A DNA stretch of 64,000 bases from Pseudomonas uvaldensis (GCF_021271205.1 NZ_JAIWKS010000002.1:434001-498000), one strand, 5' to 3'. Counted from the stretch's first letter, positions 52,758 to 61,998 are shown. Notes: generated by a model from the letters alone, not told the origin. Numbers and translations are program-made.

Positions 52758-54581
52758 TCAAACGTTGTGGAGGGTTTGTTTATCGATGACCCTGGCTACA
52801 GGCAGGGTGAAATAAATCACAGCGCCGGAATCTGGTGTGTTATCGGCCCAGATACTTCCACCATGAGCCTCGACAATTGATCGGCATATGGAAAGCCCCA
52901 TGCCCATTCCATCAATCTTGGTGGTGAATAATGGCAGGAATAACTTCGACATGGCACTTTTGCAGATACCCGGGCCTGAATCCTGTATCAGAATTTTTAT
53001 CGTATCCGCGGCCTGGAGACTTGCTTCCATTCTTATGAATCTGTTTCTGGTCCGATTTGCTCTCATGGCTTGGACACTGTTTGTCATCAGATTAATGATC
53101 ACCTGCTGCAGTTGAACCCTGTCGGCATGAATGGCCGGAAGCGCGTCGTCGAAGTGATACTCGAGTCGAACCTTGCTTCGTCGGGTTTCGTGTCTGACCA
53201 GCTCGAGCGACTCAAGCAGCACCTCCCGTAGATCGAGTGTCGTTCGATAGTGATCGACATTCCTGGACATTCTCCGAATTCGCCGGATCACTTCGCTGGC
53301 TCTTCGAGCTTGTCCCAGTATCTGCTCCATGGCGCTACGGGTTTCCGAAATATGGGGTACATCCCTATCCAGCCAGCGCAAACCGGCTTCAGCGTAGGTG
53401 GTGACTGCCGCCAATGGCTGGTTGACCTCATGGGCAATGGATGCGGCCAGTTCTCCCAGCGCACTCAGGCGAGTCGCATAGGCCAATTCTGTTTGTGCGC
53501 GGTGCAAGGCTTCTTCAGCCATCTTGGCTGCTGTCACGTCCATGACAGCCCCGACATACTCGCATTCGCCTGCATGCCCCTTCATTAAGTCGGCATTCAT
53601 ATGAATGTGTTTGATTCGGCCATCCGGCATGACCAGGCGGTGTTCAATTTTCAGATAGGGAACTTGCTCAAAGGCTTTCGAGATGATCGCCTTGATGGGC
53701 TCGATGTCGTCCGGGTGAGTTCTATTCAGGATGCATTGGAGGGCAGGGTGGGTGCCTTCTTCAAATTCGAAGATTCTCAGGGCTTCCGCTGACCAATACA
53801 TTTCACCACCGGGCACCGTCAAGCCAATACTGCCGGTTCGACTGACGCGTTGAGCCCCAGCCAGAAACGCCTCGCTGCGCCTCAGTGCGTCGGCGGCGTG
53901 TTTGCGTGCGGTAATGTCATTATGGGTAGCGAGAATCGAGATGGGAGTGCCGTCATTGGATACAGCCAGCGTACATCGACTGGTCACGATGACTGTCCTG
54001 CCATCGCGGCACTGTTCAGTCAGCTCACCTTCCCAACTACCCTTGGCTAACAATACTGACATCAACTCTTCCTGGGTAATGGGAAGCTGAGTATGAAGCA
54101 AGGCTTGGCAATCGCGCCCTAATGCCTCTTCACGGGACCACCCATACAAGGCTTCCGCTCCGGGGCTCCATGTTGAAATTCGTCCATCCATGTCTCTCAC
54201 GACAATAGCGTCATGGGTCTGCGCAAGTAGTCGAACCTGTTCCCTGAGTTCGTCATCGGTGGTCTTGATTTGCAAGGCAAGCAGGGAGGTGATGACGATA
54301 GCCGATAAGCTCACCAGGCAACGGACGAACGCTGTTGAATCCAACTTCAGGCCATGTGAGACAAAAAACGCCGCCACAGTCAGGAAAATGCAGGAAAGAC
54401 AAATGATACGTACGCCGCATTTGGAGAACAGTCGCAGACAAATCAGTATGACCACCACGTAGAGCACCGCAATGGCGACGTCAAGTGAGGTCAACGTGTC
54501 TACGACAAAAAACAGCGCCGCAAGAGCAATAGCTCCAATTCTCAGAACCATCGTGTTTGAAGTCGATTGTGCATGTTTCAT
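52758..54581 (-). CDS. Membrane sensor histidine kinase with two PAS domains
   Basis: A 607-residue kinase. Two to four membrane helices fill the N-terminus (about 12-105). PAS 1 lies at about 115-225 (VVRDMDGRISTWSPGAEALYGWSREEALG) and PAS/PAC 2 at about 235-350 (HRLVMPDGRIKHIH). HisKA carries His384 (LAASIAHEVNQPLAAV), and HATPase ends with GMGMGLSICRSIVEAHGG. The FixL-like HEVNQPL box fits phosphotransfer to the adjacent FixJ-type receiver. GAGGG precedes ATG 54581. The gene is visibly AT-richer than its neighbours (the 60 bases from 53041 are about 43% G+C), a hint of foreign origin. Confidence 0.9.
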   Translation of the reverse strand: MKHAQSTSNTMVLRIGAIALAALFFVVDTLTSLDVAIAVLYVVVILICLRLFSKCGVRIICLSCIFLTVAAFFVSHGLKLDSTAFVRCLVSLSAIVITSLLALQIKTTDDELREQVRLLAQTHDAIVVRDMDGRISTWSPGAEALYGWSREEALGRDCQALLHTQLPITQEELMSVLLAKGSWEGELTEQCRDGRTVIVTSRCTLAVSNDGTPISILATHNDITARKHAADALRRSEAFLAGAQRVSRTGSIGLTVPGGEMYWSAEALRIFEFEEGTHPALQCILNRTHPDDIEPIKAIISKAFEQVPYLKIEHRLVMPDGRIKHIHMNADLMKGHAGECEYVGAVMDVTAAKMAEEALHRAQTELAYATRLSALGELAASIAHEVNQPLAAVTTYAEAGLRWLDRDVPHISETRSAMEQILGQARRASEVIRRIRRMSRNVDHYRTTLDLREVLLESLELVRHETRRSKVRLEYHFDDALPAIHADRVQLQQVIINLMTNSVQAMRANRTRNRFIRMEASLQAADTIKILIQDSGPGICKSAMSKLFLPLFTTKIDGMGMGLSICRSIVEAHGGSIWADNTPDSGAVIYFTLPVARVIDKQTLHNV

Positions 54582-54751
54582 CTGTCCCTCGCATAAAGGA
54601 TGATGAGTTTGAAGTGATGGGCAGGCAGATTTGCGGCTTTCAGTAATGCCCGAAAGAGATAGAAGAAGATGTATCAGGCAATATTTCCAAAAAGGCCTCT
54701 GTCCTGACGCCCACAAGGTGACCGACAGAGGCAGAGGCCAACAGCATCGAC

Positions 54752-55675
54752 TCAATAGTCCCAGTGGGCCGCAATCCAGCGGAATGCATCGCCGTCTACG
54801 GCTACATGTCCGAGCGAGGGGAAGGGCAGGTGAGTGGCGACGAACAACTCACCACTTGCCGCTGCCTCCCGTAACAGCCGTACCCGCACATCGACTGACT
54901 TTTGCGGATCGTGCTCGAAGCCGTTGTGCCATTCCGGATGGTCGAAGGCTACCGGGAACAGGGCGTCTCCGGCGAAGGTCAGGCGTTCGCCACCTGAGTT
55001 CACGTAGACGATGCAGTGACCAGGAGTGTGGCCGCCGGTAAGCTTTGCAACCACGCCGGGTGCTACTTCATGTTCGTCCTCGAAGATCTGCAGACAGTCC
55101 TCATAGTGCGCGATGAATTCGTTGGCGGTTCGACGCAGTACGTCTGGCACCGGTTGCGGCATTTCGGTCAGGCTGAAGTCGGGAATTTTCCAGAAGTCGA
55201 CTTCAGTAGCGGTGACGTGGATGCGCACGTCCGACCTCAGGCTTTTTCTGACCGAATCGACCAACAGCCCGCCAATATGGTCCATGTGCATATGGGTGAT
55301 CACGATATCGGTGATGGATGACAGATCGATACCTGCATCCTTCAGGCGTTTGGGGAACAGCCCGGCGCGAGGGAAGCCGGGGAACTGGTTGCCCAGGCCA
55401 GCATCGACCAGAATGGTTTGCTCTCCGCTGCGCACTACCAACACGTTAAGCGCCCAGTCGAACATGTCCGGCCCCAGGTACATGTCCTTGAACCAGGCCG
55501 CTCGCTCAGCGGGGTCGGCGTTGGTTGACATGGTTTCGGTCGGAAGCGGCAGCACGCCGTCGCTGACCACCAATATATCGACCTCGCCCAAGCGCAGAGC
55601 GTAGCGCGATGGCACCAACTCCTGAGCCGGCGTGGCGCCATCGGGCTGGGCGAAGCTATTCAGGTACATGGCCAT
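54752..55675 (-). CDS. Metallo-beta-lactamase-fold hydrolase
   Basis: A 307-residue MBL-fold enzyme. The metal motif THMHMDHIGG (HxHxDH), later GGHTPGHCIVY and AGDALFP supply the zinc ligands for a di-zinc site. The layout is close to methyl-parathion-hydrolase and AHL-lactonase groups, so lactones or organophosphates are possible substrates. No signal peptide. AGGAGA lies before the ATG. A LysR gene is divergent across a 433-base gap. Confidence 0.88.
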   Translation of the reverse strand: MAMYLNSFAQPDGATPAQELVPSRYALRLGEVDILVVSDGVLPLPTETMSTNADPAERAAWFKDMYLGPDMFDWALNVLVVRSGEQTILVDAGLGNQFPGFPRAGLFPKRLKDAGIDLSSITDIVITHMHMDHIGGLLVDSVRKSLRSDVRIHVTATEVDFWKIPDFSLTEMPQPVPDVLRRTANEFIAHYEDCLQIFEDEHEVAPGVVAKLTGGHTPGHCIVYVNSGGERLTFAGDALFPVAFDHPEWHNGFEHDPQKSVDVRVRLLREAAASGELFVATHLPFPSLGHVAVDGDAFRWIAAHWDY

Positions 55676-56108
55676 GGTCTTCTCCTGTTACGTTGAGGTG
55701 CGGGTTCATCAGATGAATGAGTTAGTTTGTCTTACTGTCATCGGTTGTGAACTCAATCCTAGGGAGAAAAGCTTCCAGGCACATCTCTACATGGGTGTAT
55801 GACAATTACGCGTCCGTTGTAGAAAACTATACAAATGTATAGATCAGCCAACTTTGGCATCTAGTCGATCGGTTCCGCTTCATGCCTTTATGGGGCTCAG
55901 TGGAAGAGGGTAGCGCGCCCTCATCCAGGGGGGCGGAGCCTGTAAAGCAATACATAAGTATTAATCTGGATATCCAACGGACGATCCTATTGAACCCATG
56001 TACAACTGACACTCAGCTTGGGATGTGAATAATTTCAAGTCGTACCGAAACCACAAGTAACCGGGCACAACGAGGTATTGGAAAATAACTTCATCGGGCT
56101 GATAAAAA
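55676..56108. other. Gene-free divergent promoter region
   Basis: 433 bases between the MBL hydrolase (-) and a LysR gene (+). No coding frame is convincing. The DNA is AT-richer than the genes. A perfect palindrome at 55827-55842 is its clearest element; a short GAGGG...CCCTC hairpin lies at 55906-55922. Confidence 0.6.
55827..55842. promoter_or_regulatory. Palindromic operator candidate
   Basis: CTATAC-AAAT-GTATAG has perfect 6-base arms. It lies 152 bases from the MBL start and 267 bases from the LysR start. It could bind the LysR protein or another dimeric regulator. Confidence 0.5.
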
Positions 56109-57062
56109 ATGAACAGAAATGACCTGCGACATGCCGATATCAACTTACTGGTTATCTTTGAAACCATGATGCGCGAGCGCAATGTCACTCGGACGGGCGA
56201 ACGCTTGTTCCTCGGCCAAGCCACCGTGAGCAGCGCGCTGAGCCGGCTACGGACAATGTTCGACGACCCGCTGTTCATTCGCACCGGTCGAGTGATGGAG
56301 CCCACCGCGCGCGCGGAAGAAATCCACGTCCTTCTTGGACCCGCGCTGGAGGGGGTTGCCCTGGCGCTCAGTTGCGCACAGGAGTTCGACCCGTACACCA
56401 GCGAGGAGACTTTTCACGTTGGGCTTTGCGACGAAGTGGAATACGCGCTGCTGCCTGGGCTGATTCAGGATTTGAGAAGCGAGGCGCCAAATATCACTCT
56501 GGTAGTACACCGCGTGGATGCGCTGCAACTGCCGCAGCTGCTCATTGCAGGGGACATCTCCCTGGGTGTCGCTCAGGTCCGGGAACTGCCGGCCAGAGCC
56601 CATTGCCGAAGTTTGCGCGCGGTGCGGCCGATGTTGCTGTACGCCGACTCGGCTGCGGGCCCCATGAGTCTCGATGAATTCTGCCGGAGACCACATGTGG
56701 CAGTGTCCTCGCAGGGAAAAGTCAGCGACGAGGTCGACCGCGTTCTGGCCCGTCACGACCGGCAGCGCCGCGTAGTGCTGGCGGTACCTCAGTTCAGCGT
56801 CTTACCGGCATTGCTGGCCGGTAGCGACATGCTCGCTGTTGTACCCGACTATGCCGCCCGGGCAATGGCACGGCTCCACGGCCTGCGTGCCGAGTATCCG
56901 CCACTGCAGCTCTTGAGCCCTGACCTCGCCATGGCATGGCGTGGCACCAGCCATGCAGATCCTCGCGAGCGTTGGTTGCGCTCGTACTTCGCCCGTCATC
57001 TTGAACAGACGGAGAGTCCTGCACCGCAACCGGTTTACTGCTCGTCGCTGGCCGTGGCTTGA
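56109..57062 (+). CDS. LysR-family regulator (NodD/LeuO-like)
   Basis: A 317-residue LysR regulator with the N-terminus LRHADINLLVIFETMMRERNVTRTGERLFLGQATVSSALSRLR of the NodD/LeuO/PcpR branch, whose members often control aromatic-compound or accessory hydrolase genes. Effector domain from about 95. It is divergent from the MBL hydrolase, its most likely target, and ends 12 bases before the convergent hydrolase gene. Confidence 0.9.
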   Translation: MNRNDLRHADINLLVIFETMMRERNVTRTGERLFLGQATVSSALSRLRTMFDDPLFIRTGRVMEPTARAEEIHVLLGPALEGVALALSCAQEFDPYTSEETFHVGLCDEVEYALLPGLIQDLRSEAPNITLVVHRVDALQLPQLLIAGDISLGVAQVRELPARAHCRSLRAVRPMLLYADSAAGPMSLDEFCRRPHVAVSSQGKVSDEVDRVLARHDRQRRVVLAVPQFSVLPALLAGSDMLAVVPDYAARAMARLHGLRAEYPPLQLLSPDLAMAWRGTSHADPRERWLRSYFARHLEQTESPAPQPVYCSSLAVA

Positions 57063-57074
57063 ATGGATGACTAT

Positions 57075-58202
57075 TTACTTGCCTGCGTCTGATTTCAGGT
57101 GCTCGCTGAAGAAGGCTGTCATCTTCTCGAAAGGAATCTTGTCCACGCGGTCGTACAAGTCGACGTGGTTGGCCCCCGGAACAATCACCAGTTCCTTGGG
57201 CTCTGCAGCAGCTGTATAGGCGGTCTCGGCGAAATAACGCGAATGAGCGTTCCCACCGTGAACGAACAGGATGGGGCGCGGCGAAATCTCTTTGATGTAG
57301 GTCAGGATCGGCATGTTCATGAACGACAGTGGCGTAGTCATCGTCCAGGCGTTGCCCGAGTTGACCGCACGCGGATGGTAGCCCCGCGGTGTCATGTAGT
57401 AGTCGGCATAGTCGACCAGGAACTGCGGCTCGCCGCCCTTCAGCTTGTTGTAGTCCGGCTGGTAGGCTGGCTTGCCGTTCTGCGCATCGTCCCAGCGTTG
57501 CCGACTCAGTTGTTCCAGGGTCTGAGCGCGCTGCTCGGCGGTCACAGTGTCGTTGTACCCCTTGGACATAACGCGAGTCATGTCGTACATGGTGCTGGCG
57601 ACGACAGCCTTGACACGCTTGTCGGCCGCCACGGCGTTCAAGGCCATACCGCCCCAGCCGCAAATGCCGATGACGCCTATGCGCTCACGATCAACGTAGG
57701 ATTGCAGGCCGATGAAATCTACCGCGGCCATGAAGTCTTCTGTGTTGATATCAGGCGAAGCGACGTTACGCGGCTCACCGCCGCTTTCTCCGGTATAGGA
57801 ACCGTCGAAAGCCAACGTGACGAAGCCGCGCTCGGCCATGGTTTGCGCGTAAAGGCCCGAGGATTGCTCCTTCACCGCACCGAAGGGGCCGCCGACGACA
57901 AGCGCTGCCAACCGTTGGTTGCCTCGATTTTTCGGTAGATACAGGTCGCCTGCGAGGGTAATACCGTAGCGGTTCTTGAAGGTTACCTTCTGATGATCGA
58001 CCTTCTCGCTCTTGGCAAATACCTTGTCCCATTCTTGGGTCAGTTGCAGACCGCCCATCTCGACCATTGTCGGGGACGCTTGCGCCTGCGCCATCTCACC
58101 TCCGAAGGCCGCAGCCAGGCCAACAAGGAGGGAGCCATGGAAAAAATCCCGGAGAGTCCTGCGCGATTTGATGCTCGTCAGATTCAGGGTTGCTTCGTTC
58201 AT
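57075..58202 (-). CDS. Tat-exported alpha/beta hydrolase, dienelactone-hydrolase-like
   Basis: A 375-residue alpha/beta hydrolase with a twin-arginine signal (KSRRTLRDFFHGSLLVGLAAAFGG, cleaved near AQA). The nucleophile elbow reads GICGWGG, placing Cys where serine hydrolases have Ser, as in dienelactone-hydrolase-type and YcjY-like enzymes. The acid and base are probably in RPILFVHGGNAHS (Asp-less) and PGANHVDLYD (His). It would be folded in the cytoplasm and act in the periplasm. AAGGA precedes the ATG. It lies downstream of the cyclophilin-like and MFS genes on the same strand, 138 bases away. Confidence 0.83.
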   Translation of the reverse strand: MNEATLNLTSIKSRRTLRDFFHGSLLVGLAAAFGGEMAQAQASPTMVEMGGLQLTQEWDKVFAKSEKVDHQKVTFKNRYGITLAGDLYLPKNRGNQRLAALVVGGPFGAVKEQSSGLYAQTMAERGFVTLAFDGSYTGESGGEPRNVASPDINTEDFMAAVDFIGLQSYVDRERIGVIGICGWGGMALNAVAADKRVKAVVASTMYDMTRVMSKGYNDTVTAEQRAQTLEQLSRQRWDDAQNGKPAYQPDYNKLKGGEPQFLVDYADYYMTPRGYHPRAVNSGNAWTMTTPLSFMNMPILTYIKEISPRPILFVHGGNAHSRYFAETAYTAAAEPKELVIVPGANHVDLYDRVDKIPFEKMTAFFSEHLKSDAGK

Positions 58203-58340
58203 CGTGTTTTCCTTCGCGTAGTTGATGATTGGTGCAAATGCGCAGAACTGTTCGCTTTCATTTCGTAGGTCAACGCTTGGCTGCCGGTCTGTCGCATTGG
58301 GTGTCGGGTGCTTATGAAAAACTGTGTCGCTGCAGGAAAG

Positions 58341-58886
58341 TTAATCCCTTGAGAAGGTGATTCGCGCGGTTCCCCTGCCAAGCACCTGAGCCAGATCTGT
58401 AGGGTCGTCTATACGACCCAGGCGCGTGTACGAGTAGCTCGAATCGAATGTCAGGTAAAAGACAACCAGCGTCTGCGCCCCGTAGAGCATGAGATCGCCG
58501 TTGTGGACCGTGCCGGGCCGAATGGTGCTCGTAGGTAACGCCTTCGGCAGTTTGGCGTGCTTCTCGTTGCTGTTCAGATCGGGCATGTCGATCGTGAGCG
58601 GCAGCACGGCGACAAAGGCGCGAGCAGCTTCGGTGTCGGCCAAGGTAATGGCGAAGCGACGTTCGCCGACGGTCATCCACATACGAGACTCCTCCGATTG
58701 AACAGTCGCCGTTGTTGTATGAGTCGAGATGACGCGGGGACCGGCCAACGCCTCTCCGTTCCCGCCGAGGGTGAACAGGCTGGACAGCAGGCCCAGCATG
58801 CGCAGGGCACGCACGCCTCGTGCGGAGCGACCTTCAATCTGCGTTTGGCTGTGGCTGCTATGGGAGATAACGAGGCTCGTGGTCAT
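58341..58886 (-). CDS. Exported cyclophilin-like-fold protein
   Basis: A 181-residue protein. A long N-terminal region with one hydrophobic stretch (ALRMLGLLSSLFTLGGNGEALA) looks like a signal or anchor. The rest (about 68-181; MWMTVGERRFAITLADTEAARAF, LPKALPTSTIRPGTVHNGDLMLYG, YTRLGRIDDPTDLAQVLG) is the bacterial cyclophilin-like fold, which is not a proven prolyl isomerase. It lies 25 bases downstream of the MFS gene, so the two are cotranscribed. GGAGGG precedes the ATG. Confidence 0.83.
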   Translation of the reverse strand: MTTSLVISHSSHSQTQIEGRSARGVRALRMLGLLSSLFTLGGNGEALAGPRVISTHTTTATVQSEESRMWMTVGERRFAITLADTEAARAFVAVLPLTIDMPDLNSNEKHAKLPKALPTSTIRPGTVHNGDLMLYGAQTLVVFYLTFDSSYSYTRLGRIDDPTDLAQVLGRGTARITFSRD

Positions 58887-58911
58887 AGACCCTCCGGACG
58901 TGGCAGTGAGC

Positions 58912-60123
58912 TCAGTTCGCTTGCCGCATCGGCGAGCGCGAGGTGAGGAGAGAGAGAAAGGCTGCTAACAACAGCATGGCCGCACTGCTAAAGAAGGTGG
59001 CTTGATAGCCGCTATGGTCGAACAGCAGGCCGCCAAGGATCGACCCCAGGGCGATGGAGAGTTGCACCACAGCAACGAACAGGCCGCCACCTGCTTCGGC
59101 ATCCTTGGGAAACACCATGGCAATCCAGGACCACCAGCCGACAGGGGCCGAGGTACCGATCAGCCCCCACAGACCCAGCAGGACGACAACGATGGCAGCC
59201 CAATGACCGAAGGCTGTCAGGGCCACGGCAATCAAAGCCATCAGCAATGGCATGACTATCAGCGTCTGAAAGAAGCGCCGCTGCAGCACCCGCCCGATTA
59301 GCAGCGTGCCGATGAAGCCCGCCGCACCGATCACTAGCAGTACGAGTGAAATGTTGGTGCCATGCACATCGGTGACCGTCTCCAGGAACGGTCGCACATA
59401 GGTGAACAAGGAGAACTGGCCCATGAAGAACAGGCTGCTGGCAAGCATGCCGATCAAGACGGTGGGGCGCTTGAGCAGGGTGAATACCTTGAACGCACTG
59501 CCCAACTCGGGACTGCGCGCGGCGACCTGCATGGATGGCAGCGCTTTCCATTGCCAGACCAGTGCGAGCAGGGCGATTGGCACCAGGCAGAGAAAGGCAC
59601 CGCGCCAACCGATGAAAGCCCCGAGCCAAGCGCCCAGCGGTGCGGCAACCACTGTGGCCAATGCGTTCCCCCCATTGACCAGTGCCAGTGCCCGCGGCAC
59701 ATCACGGCTTGGCACCAGGCGTATCGTCGTGGCTGCCGACATCGACCAGAAACCGCCTACCACCACGCCGATCAGTGCCCGACCGAGCATGTAGGTTACA
59801 TAGTTTGGCGCCAGGGCGACGATGCCACCGGATATGCCCATGGTCGCAGTCAGTCCCAGCAACAGTGTCTTGCGATTCAGGCTGCCGGCAAGTGCGGAAA
59901 TGAACAGGCTGGTGAGCACGGCGAAGGCGCCCGAGATGGCAATGCCTTGGCCTGCCATACCCTCGGTAACATCCAGGTCATCGGCGATGGGCGTCAGTAG
60001 GCTGACCGGCAGGAACTCCGATGCGACCAGCGCGAAGGCACAAACCGAAATGGCCAGGACGCCACTCCAGGAGTCCGACTGCTCGGGGACTTCGTTGACG
60101 GTATTGATTGTGTTGGCTGTCAT
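58912..60123 (-). CDS. MFS transporter, DHA1/sugar-efflux type
   Basis: A 403-residue 12-helix transporter. Features of the AraJ/YdhP-type efflux group include FALVASEFLPVSLLTPIADDLDVTEGMAGQ in helix 1 and loop, ALAGSLNRKTLLLGLT after helix 2, and GRALIGVVVGGFWSMSAA in helix 4. It probably exports a drug, sugar or small organic compound with proton exchange. It heads a unit with the cyclophilin-like and Tat-hydrolase genes and is divergent from a LysR gene. Confidence 0.9.
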   Translation of the reverse strand: MTANTINTVNEVPEQSDSWSGVLAISVCAFALVASEFLPVSLLTPIADDLDVTEGMAGQGIAISGAFAVLTSLFISALAGSLNRKTLLLGLTATMGISGGIVALAPNYVTYMLGRALIGVVVGGFWSMSAATTIRLVPSRDVPRALALVNGGNALATVVAAPLGAWLGAFIGWRGAFLCLVPIALLALVWQWKALPSMQVAARSPELGSAFKVFTLLKRPTVLIGMLASSLFFMGQFSLFTYVRPFLETVTDVHGTNISLVLLVIGAAGFIGTLLIGRVLQRRFFQTLIVMPLLMALIAVALTAFGHWAAIVVVLLGLWGLIGTSAPVGWWSWIAMVFPKDAEAGGGLFVAVVQLSIALGSILGGLLFDHSGYQATFFSSAAMLLLAAFLSLLTSRSPMRQAN

Positions 60124-60258
60124 GCAAACCTGGGTTTCTGAGATTTAAACCACCGATGCGGCGAGGGCGGCGAGGAGAGGTCAGGGATTGCTACTCCCAA
60201 GGAGAACAAAGCTGATTATTCGGAGTGAATGTTCGGGCATGCGACTTGTTGTTACTAG

Positions 60259-60299
60259 CTAATCAATACTTAAAGGAGCTATAAGCTCTTCTAATCAAT
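60259..60299. promoter_or_regulatory. Direct repeats flanking a dyad between MFS and LysR genes
   Basis: CTAATCAAT occurs at 60259-60267 and again at 60291-60299, 32 bases apart (about three helical turns). Between them GAGCT-ATA-AGCTC (60276-60288) is a perfect dyad. The arrangement suits a LysR tetramer binding in the divergent promoter. Confidence 0.5.
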
Positions 60300-60320
60300 G
60301 ATTCGTGGGAAACTTCGGCC

Positions 60321-61217
60321 ATGATCAAACGTAACCTCAACGACCTGCTGTCCTTCGTAACCGTCGCGCGCGAGGGCACCTTCACTCGCGCCGCCGCCCA
60401 ACTGGGCGTGACGCAGTCGGCATTGAGTCAGGCGATAAGCGGCTTGGAGGCACGACTGCAGATCCGCTTGCTCACCCGAACGACGCGTAGCGTCTCGCCC
60501 ACTGCGGCGGGAGAACGCCTGCTGAACGCCATTGGCAATCGCTTCGACGAGATCGAGGCGGAACTGGACGAGTTGTCGGCCCTGCGCGACAAGCCAAGCG
60601 GCACGGTACGCATTACCTGTGGGGATCACATCCAGCGCACCTTGCTGCTGCCCAAGCTCACGCCCTTGCTGCTGGAATATTCAGACATCAAGGTCGAGTT
60701 CGACATCAACTACGGCTTTCGCGACATCGTGGCTGATCGCTTCGATGTCGGGGTGCGCATGGGTGACACCATCGACAAGGACATGATCGCCATTCCCATC
60801 GGGCCTCAGTTGCGCATGGCGGTGGTGGCATCCCCGGCGTACTTTGCGAATCGCCCGAAACCCAGGAACCCTCGTGAGCTGATCGGCCACAACTGCATCA
60901 ATATGCGCATGCAGTCTGGAGGAGGGCTTTACGTCTGGGATTTTCAACGCAAGGGCAAACAGTTGAATGTCCGTGTGGGTGGACAGCTGATCTTGAACAC
61001 TTCGCCCAATATTGTGGAGGCAGCGCTGGCCGGATTGGGAATCGCCTGGCTACCTGAAGATGAATTCGCCCCCCATATAGAGGAAGGCAGGTTGGTACGC
61101 GTGCTGGAGGATTGGTGCCCATTCTTTCCCGGTTACTACCTGTACTACCCAAGCCGCCGACAGCCATCGCCGGCATTTAGTCTAGTCGTAGATGCGCTGC
61201 GTTATAGCAGGCCATAG
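60321..61217 (+). CDS. LysR-family regulator divergent from the MFS operon
   Basis: A 298-residue LysR protein: winged helix at 1-60 (FVTVAREGTFTRAAAQLGVTQSALSQAISGLEARL) and effector domain with GFRDIVADRFDVGVRMGD and AGLGIAWLPEDE. It resembles regulators of neighbouring efflux or oxidoreductase genes. The MFS-cyclophilin-hydrolase unit begins 197 bases away in the opposite direction and is the likely target. Confidence 0.9.
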   Translation: MIKRNLNDLLSFVTVAREGTFTRAAAQLGVTQSALSQAISGLEARLQIRLLTRTTRSVSPTAAGERLLNAIGNRFDEIEAELDELSALRDKPSGTVRITCGDHIQRTLLLPKLTPLLLEYSDIKVEFDINYGFRDIVADRFDVGVRMGDTIDKDMIAIPIGPQLRMAVVASPAYFANRPKPRNPRELIGHNCINMRMQSGGGLYVWDFQRKGKQLNVRVGGQLILNTSPNIVEAALAGLGIAWLPEDEFAPHIEEGRLVRVLEDWCPFFPGYYLYYPSRRQPSPAFSLVVDALRYSRP

Positions 61218-61412
61218 TTTGCAGCAGCTGTCGTGCGTTAGACCTTACCTGTAGAGAACAAATAGTCGCGCTTCGTGCACGGATGAAAATTGCGTGATCG
61301 ATGCAGGATTAAAATCACCATAGCTCAGGCTCTTGAGCTGAATCCCTTGAAATCACCAACGCTGATTACGATCCAGCTCAGGGGAAGCCCGGTAGCTCCA
61401 TACAAAGGTACG

Positions 61413-61428
61413 CATAATGTATATTATG
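61413..61428. repeat. AT-rich palindrome in a gene-free gap
   Basis: CATAAT-GTAT-ATTATG has perfect 6-base arms. It lies in the 276-base AT-rich gap between the convergent LysR and Lrp genes, which otherwise holds nothing I can support. Confidence 0.35.
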
Positions 61429-61493
61429 TTAAACAATGTGTGTATCACTGTTTATTCACTTGTCTGAGTCCTCTGCCCCAGGTAATACCGCGC

Positions 61494-61964
61494 TCAGCCC
61501 AGCACCGGGATCACTCGCGAGGGCTTGACCGATTTGAACGAAAAACTTGAATAGATCTCTTTGACCGCGGGCAAGGTTTGCAGCACCTCTCGCGCAAACT
61601 CGCCGAAAGACTCCAGGTCCTTGGCCACCACTTCCAGCAGAAAATCATAGCGTCCGGAAACGTTGTGACAGGCGACGATCTCCGGGATTTCCAATAGGCG
61701 CTGTTCGAAGGATCGGGCCATTTCCTGACTGTGGGACTCCATCATCACGCTGACAAATGCAGTGACGCCGTAGCCGAGCGCCTTGGGCGAAAGAATCGCC
61801 TGGTAGCCGGTAATCACTGCGTTCTCTTCGAGAATTTTCACCCGTCGCCAACACGGCGAAGTGGTCAGGGCCACATGTTCGGCCAGTTCGGCGATGGTCA
61901 GCCGGGCGTTGCCTTGCAGGGCCGCGAGTAAGGCTTTGTCTGTACGATCCAGATCACTGGGCAT
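61494..61964 (-). CDS. mdeR: Lrp/AsnC-family regulator, probable MdeR
   Basis: A 156-residue Lrp/AsnC regulator: helix-turn-helix (about 10-55; ARLTIAELAEHVALTTSPCWRRVKIL) and the RAM effector domain (about 65-145; FEQRLLEIPEIVACHNVSGRYDFLLEV). It is divergent from methionine gamma-lyase; in P. putida MdeR is an Lrp-type activator of mdeA in this same position. GGAGG precedes the ATG. Methionine or a related amino acid is the likely effector. Confidence 0.88.
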   Translation of the reverse strand: MPSDLDRTDKALLAALQGNARLTIAELAEHVALTTSPCWRRVKILEENAVITGYQAILSPKALGYGVTAFVSVMMESHSQEMARSFEQRLLEIPEIVACHNVSGRYDFLLEVVAKDLESFGEFAREVLQTLPAVKEIYSSFSFKSVKPSRVIPVLG

Positions 61965-61998
61965 GTCTTGCCTCCAAACTGTGTTTTCCGGAGCGTTT

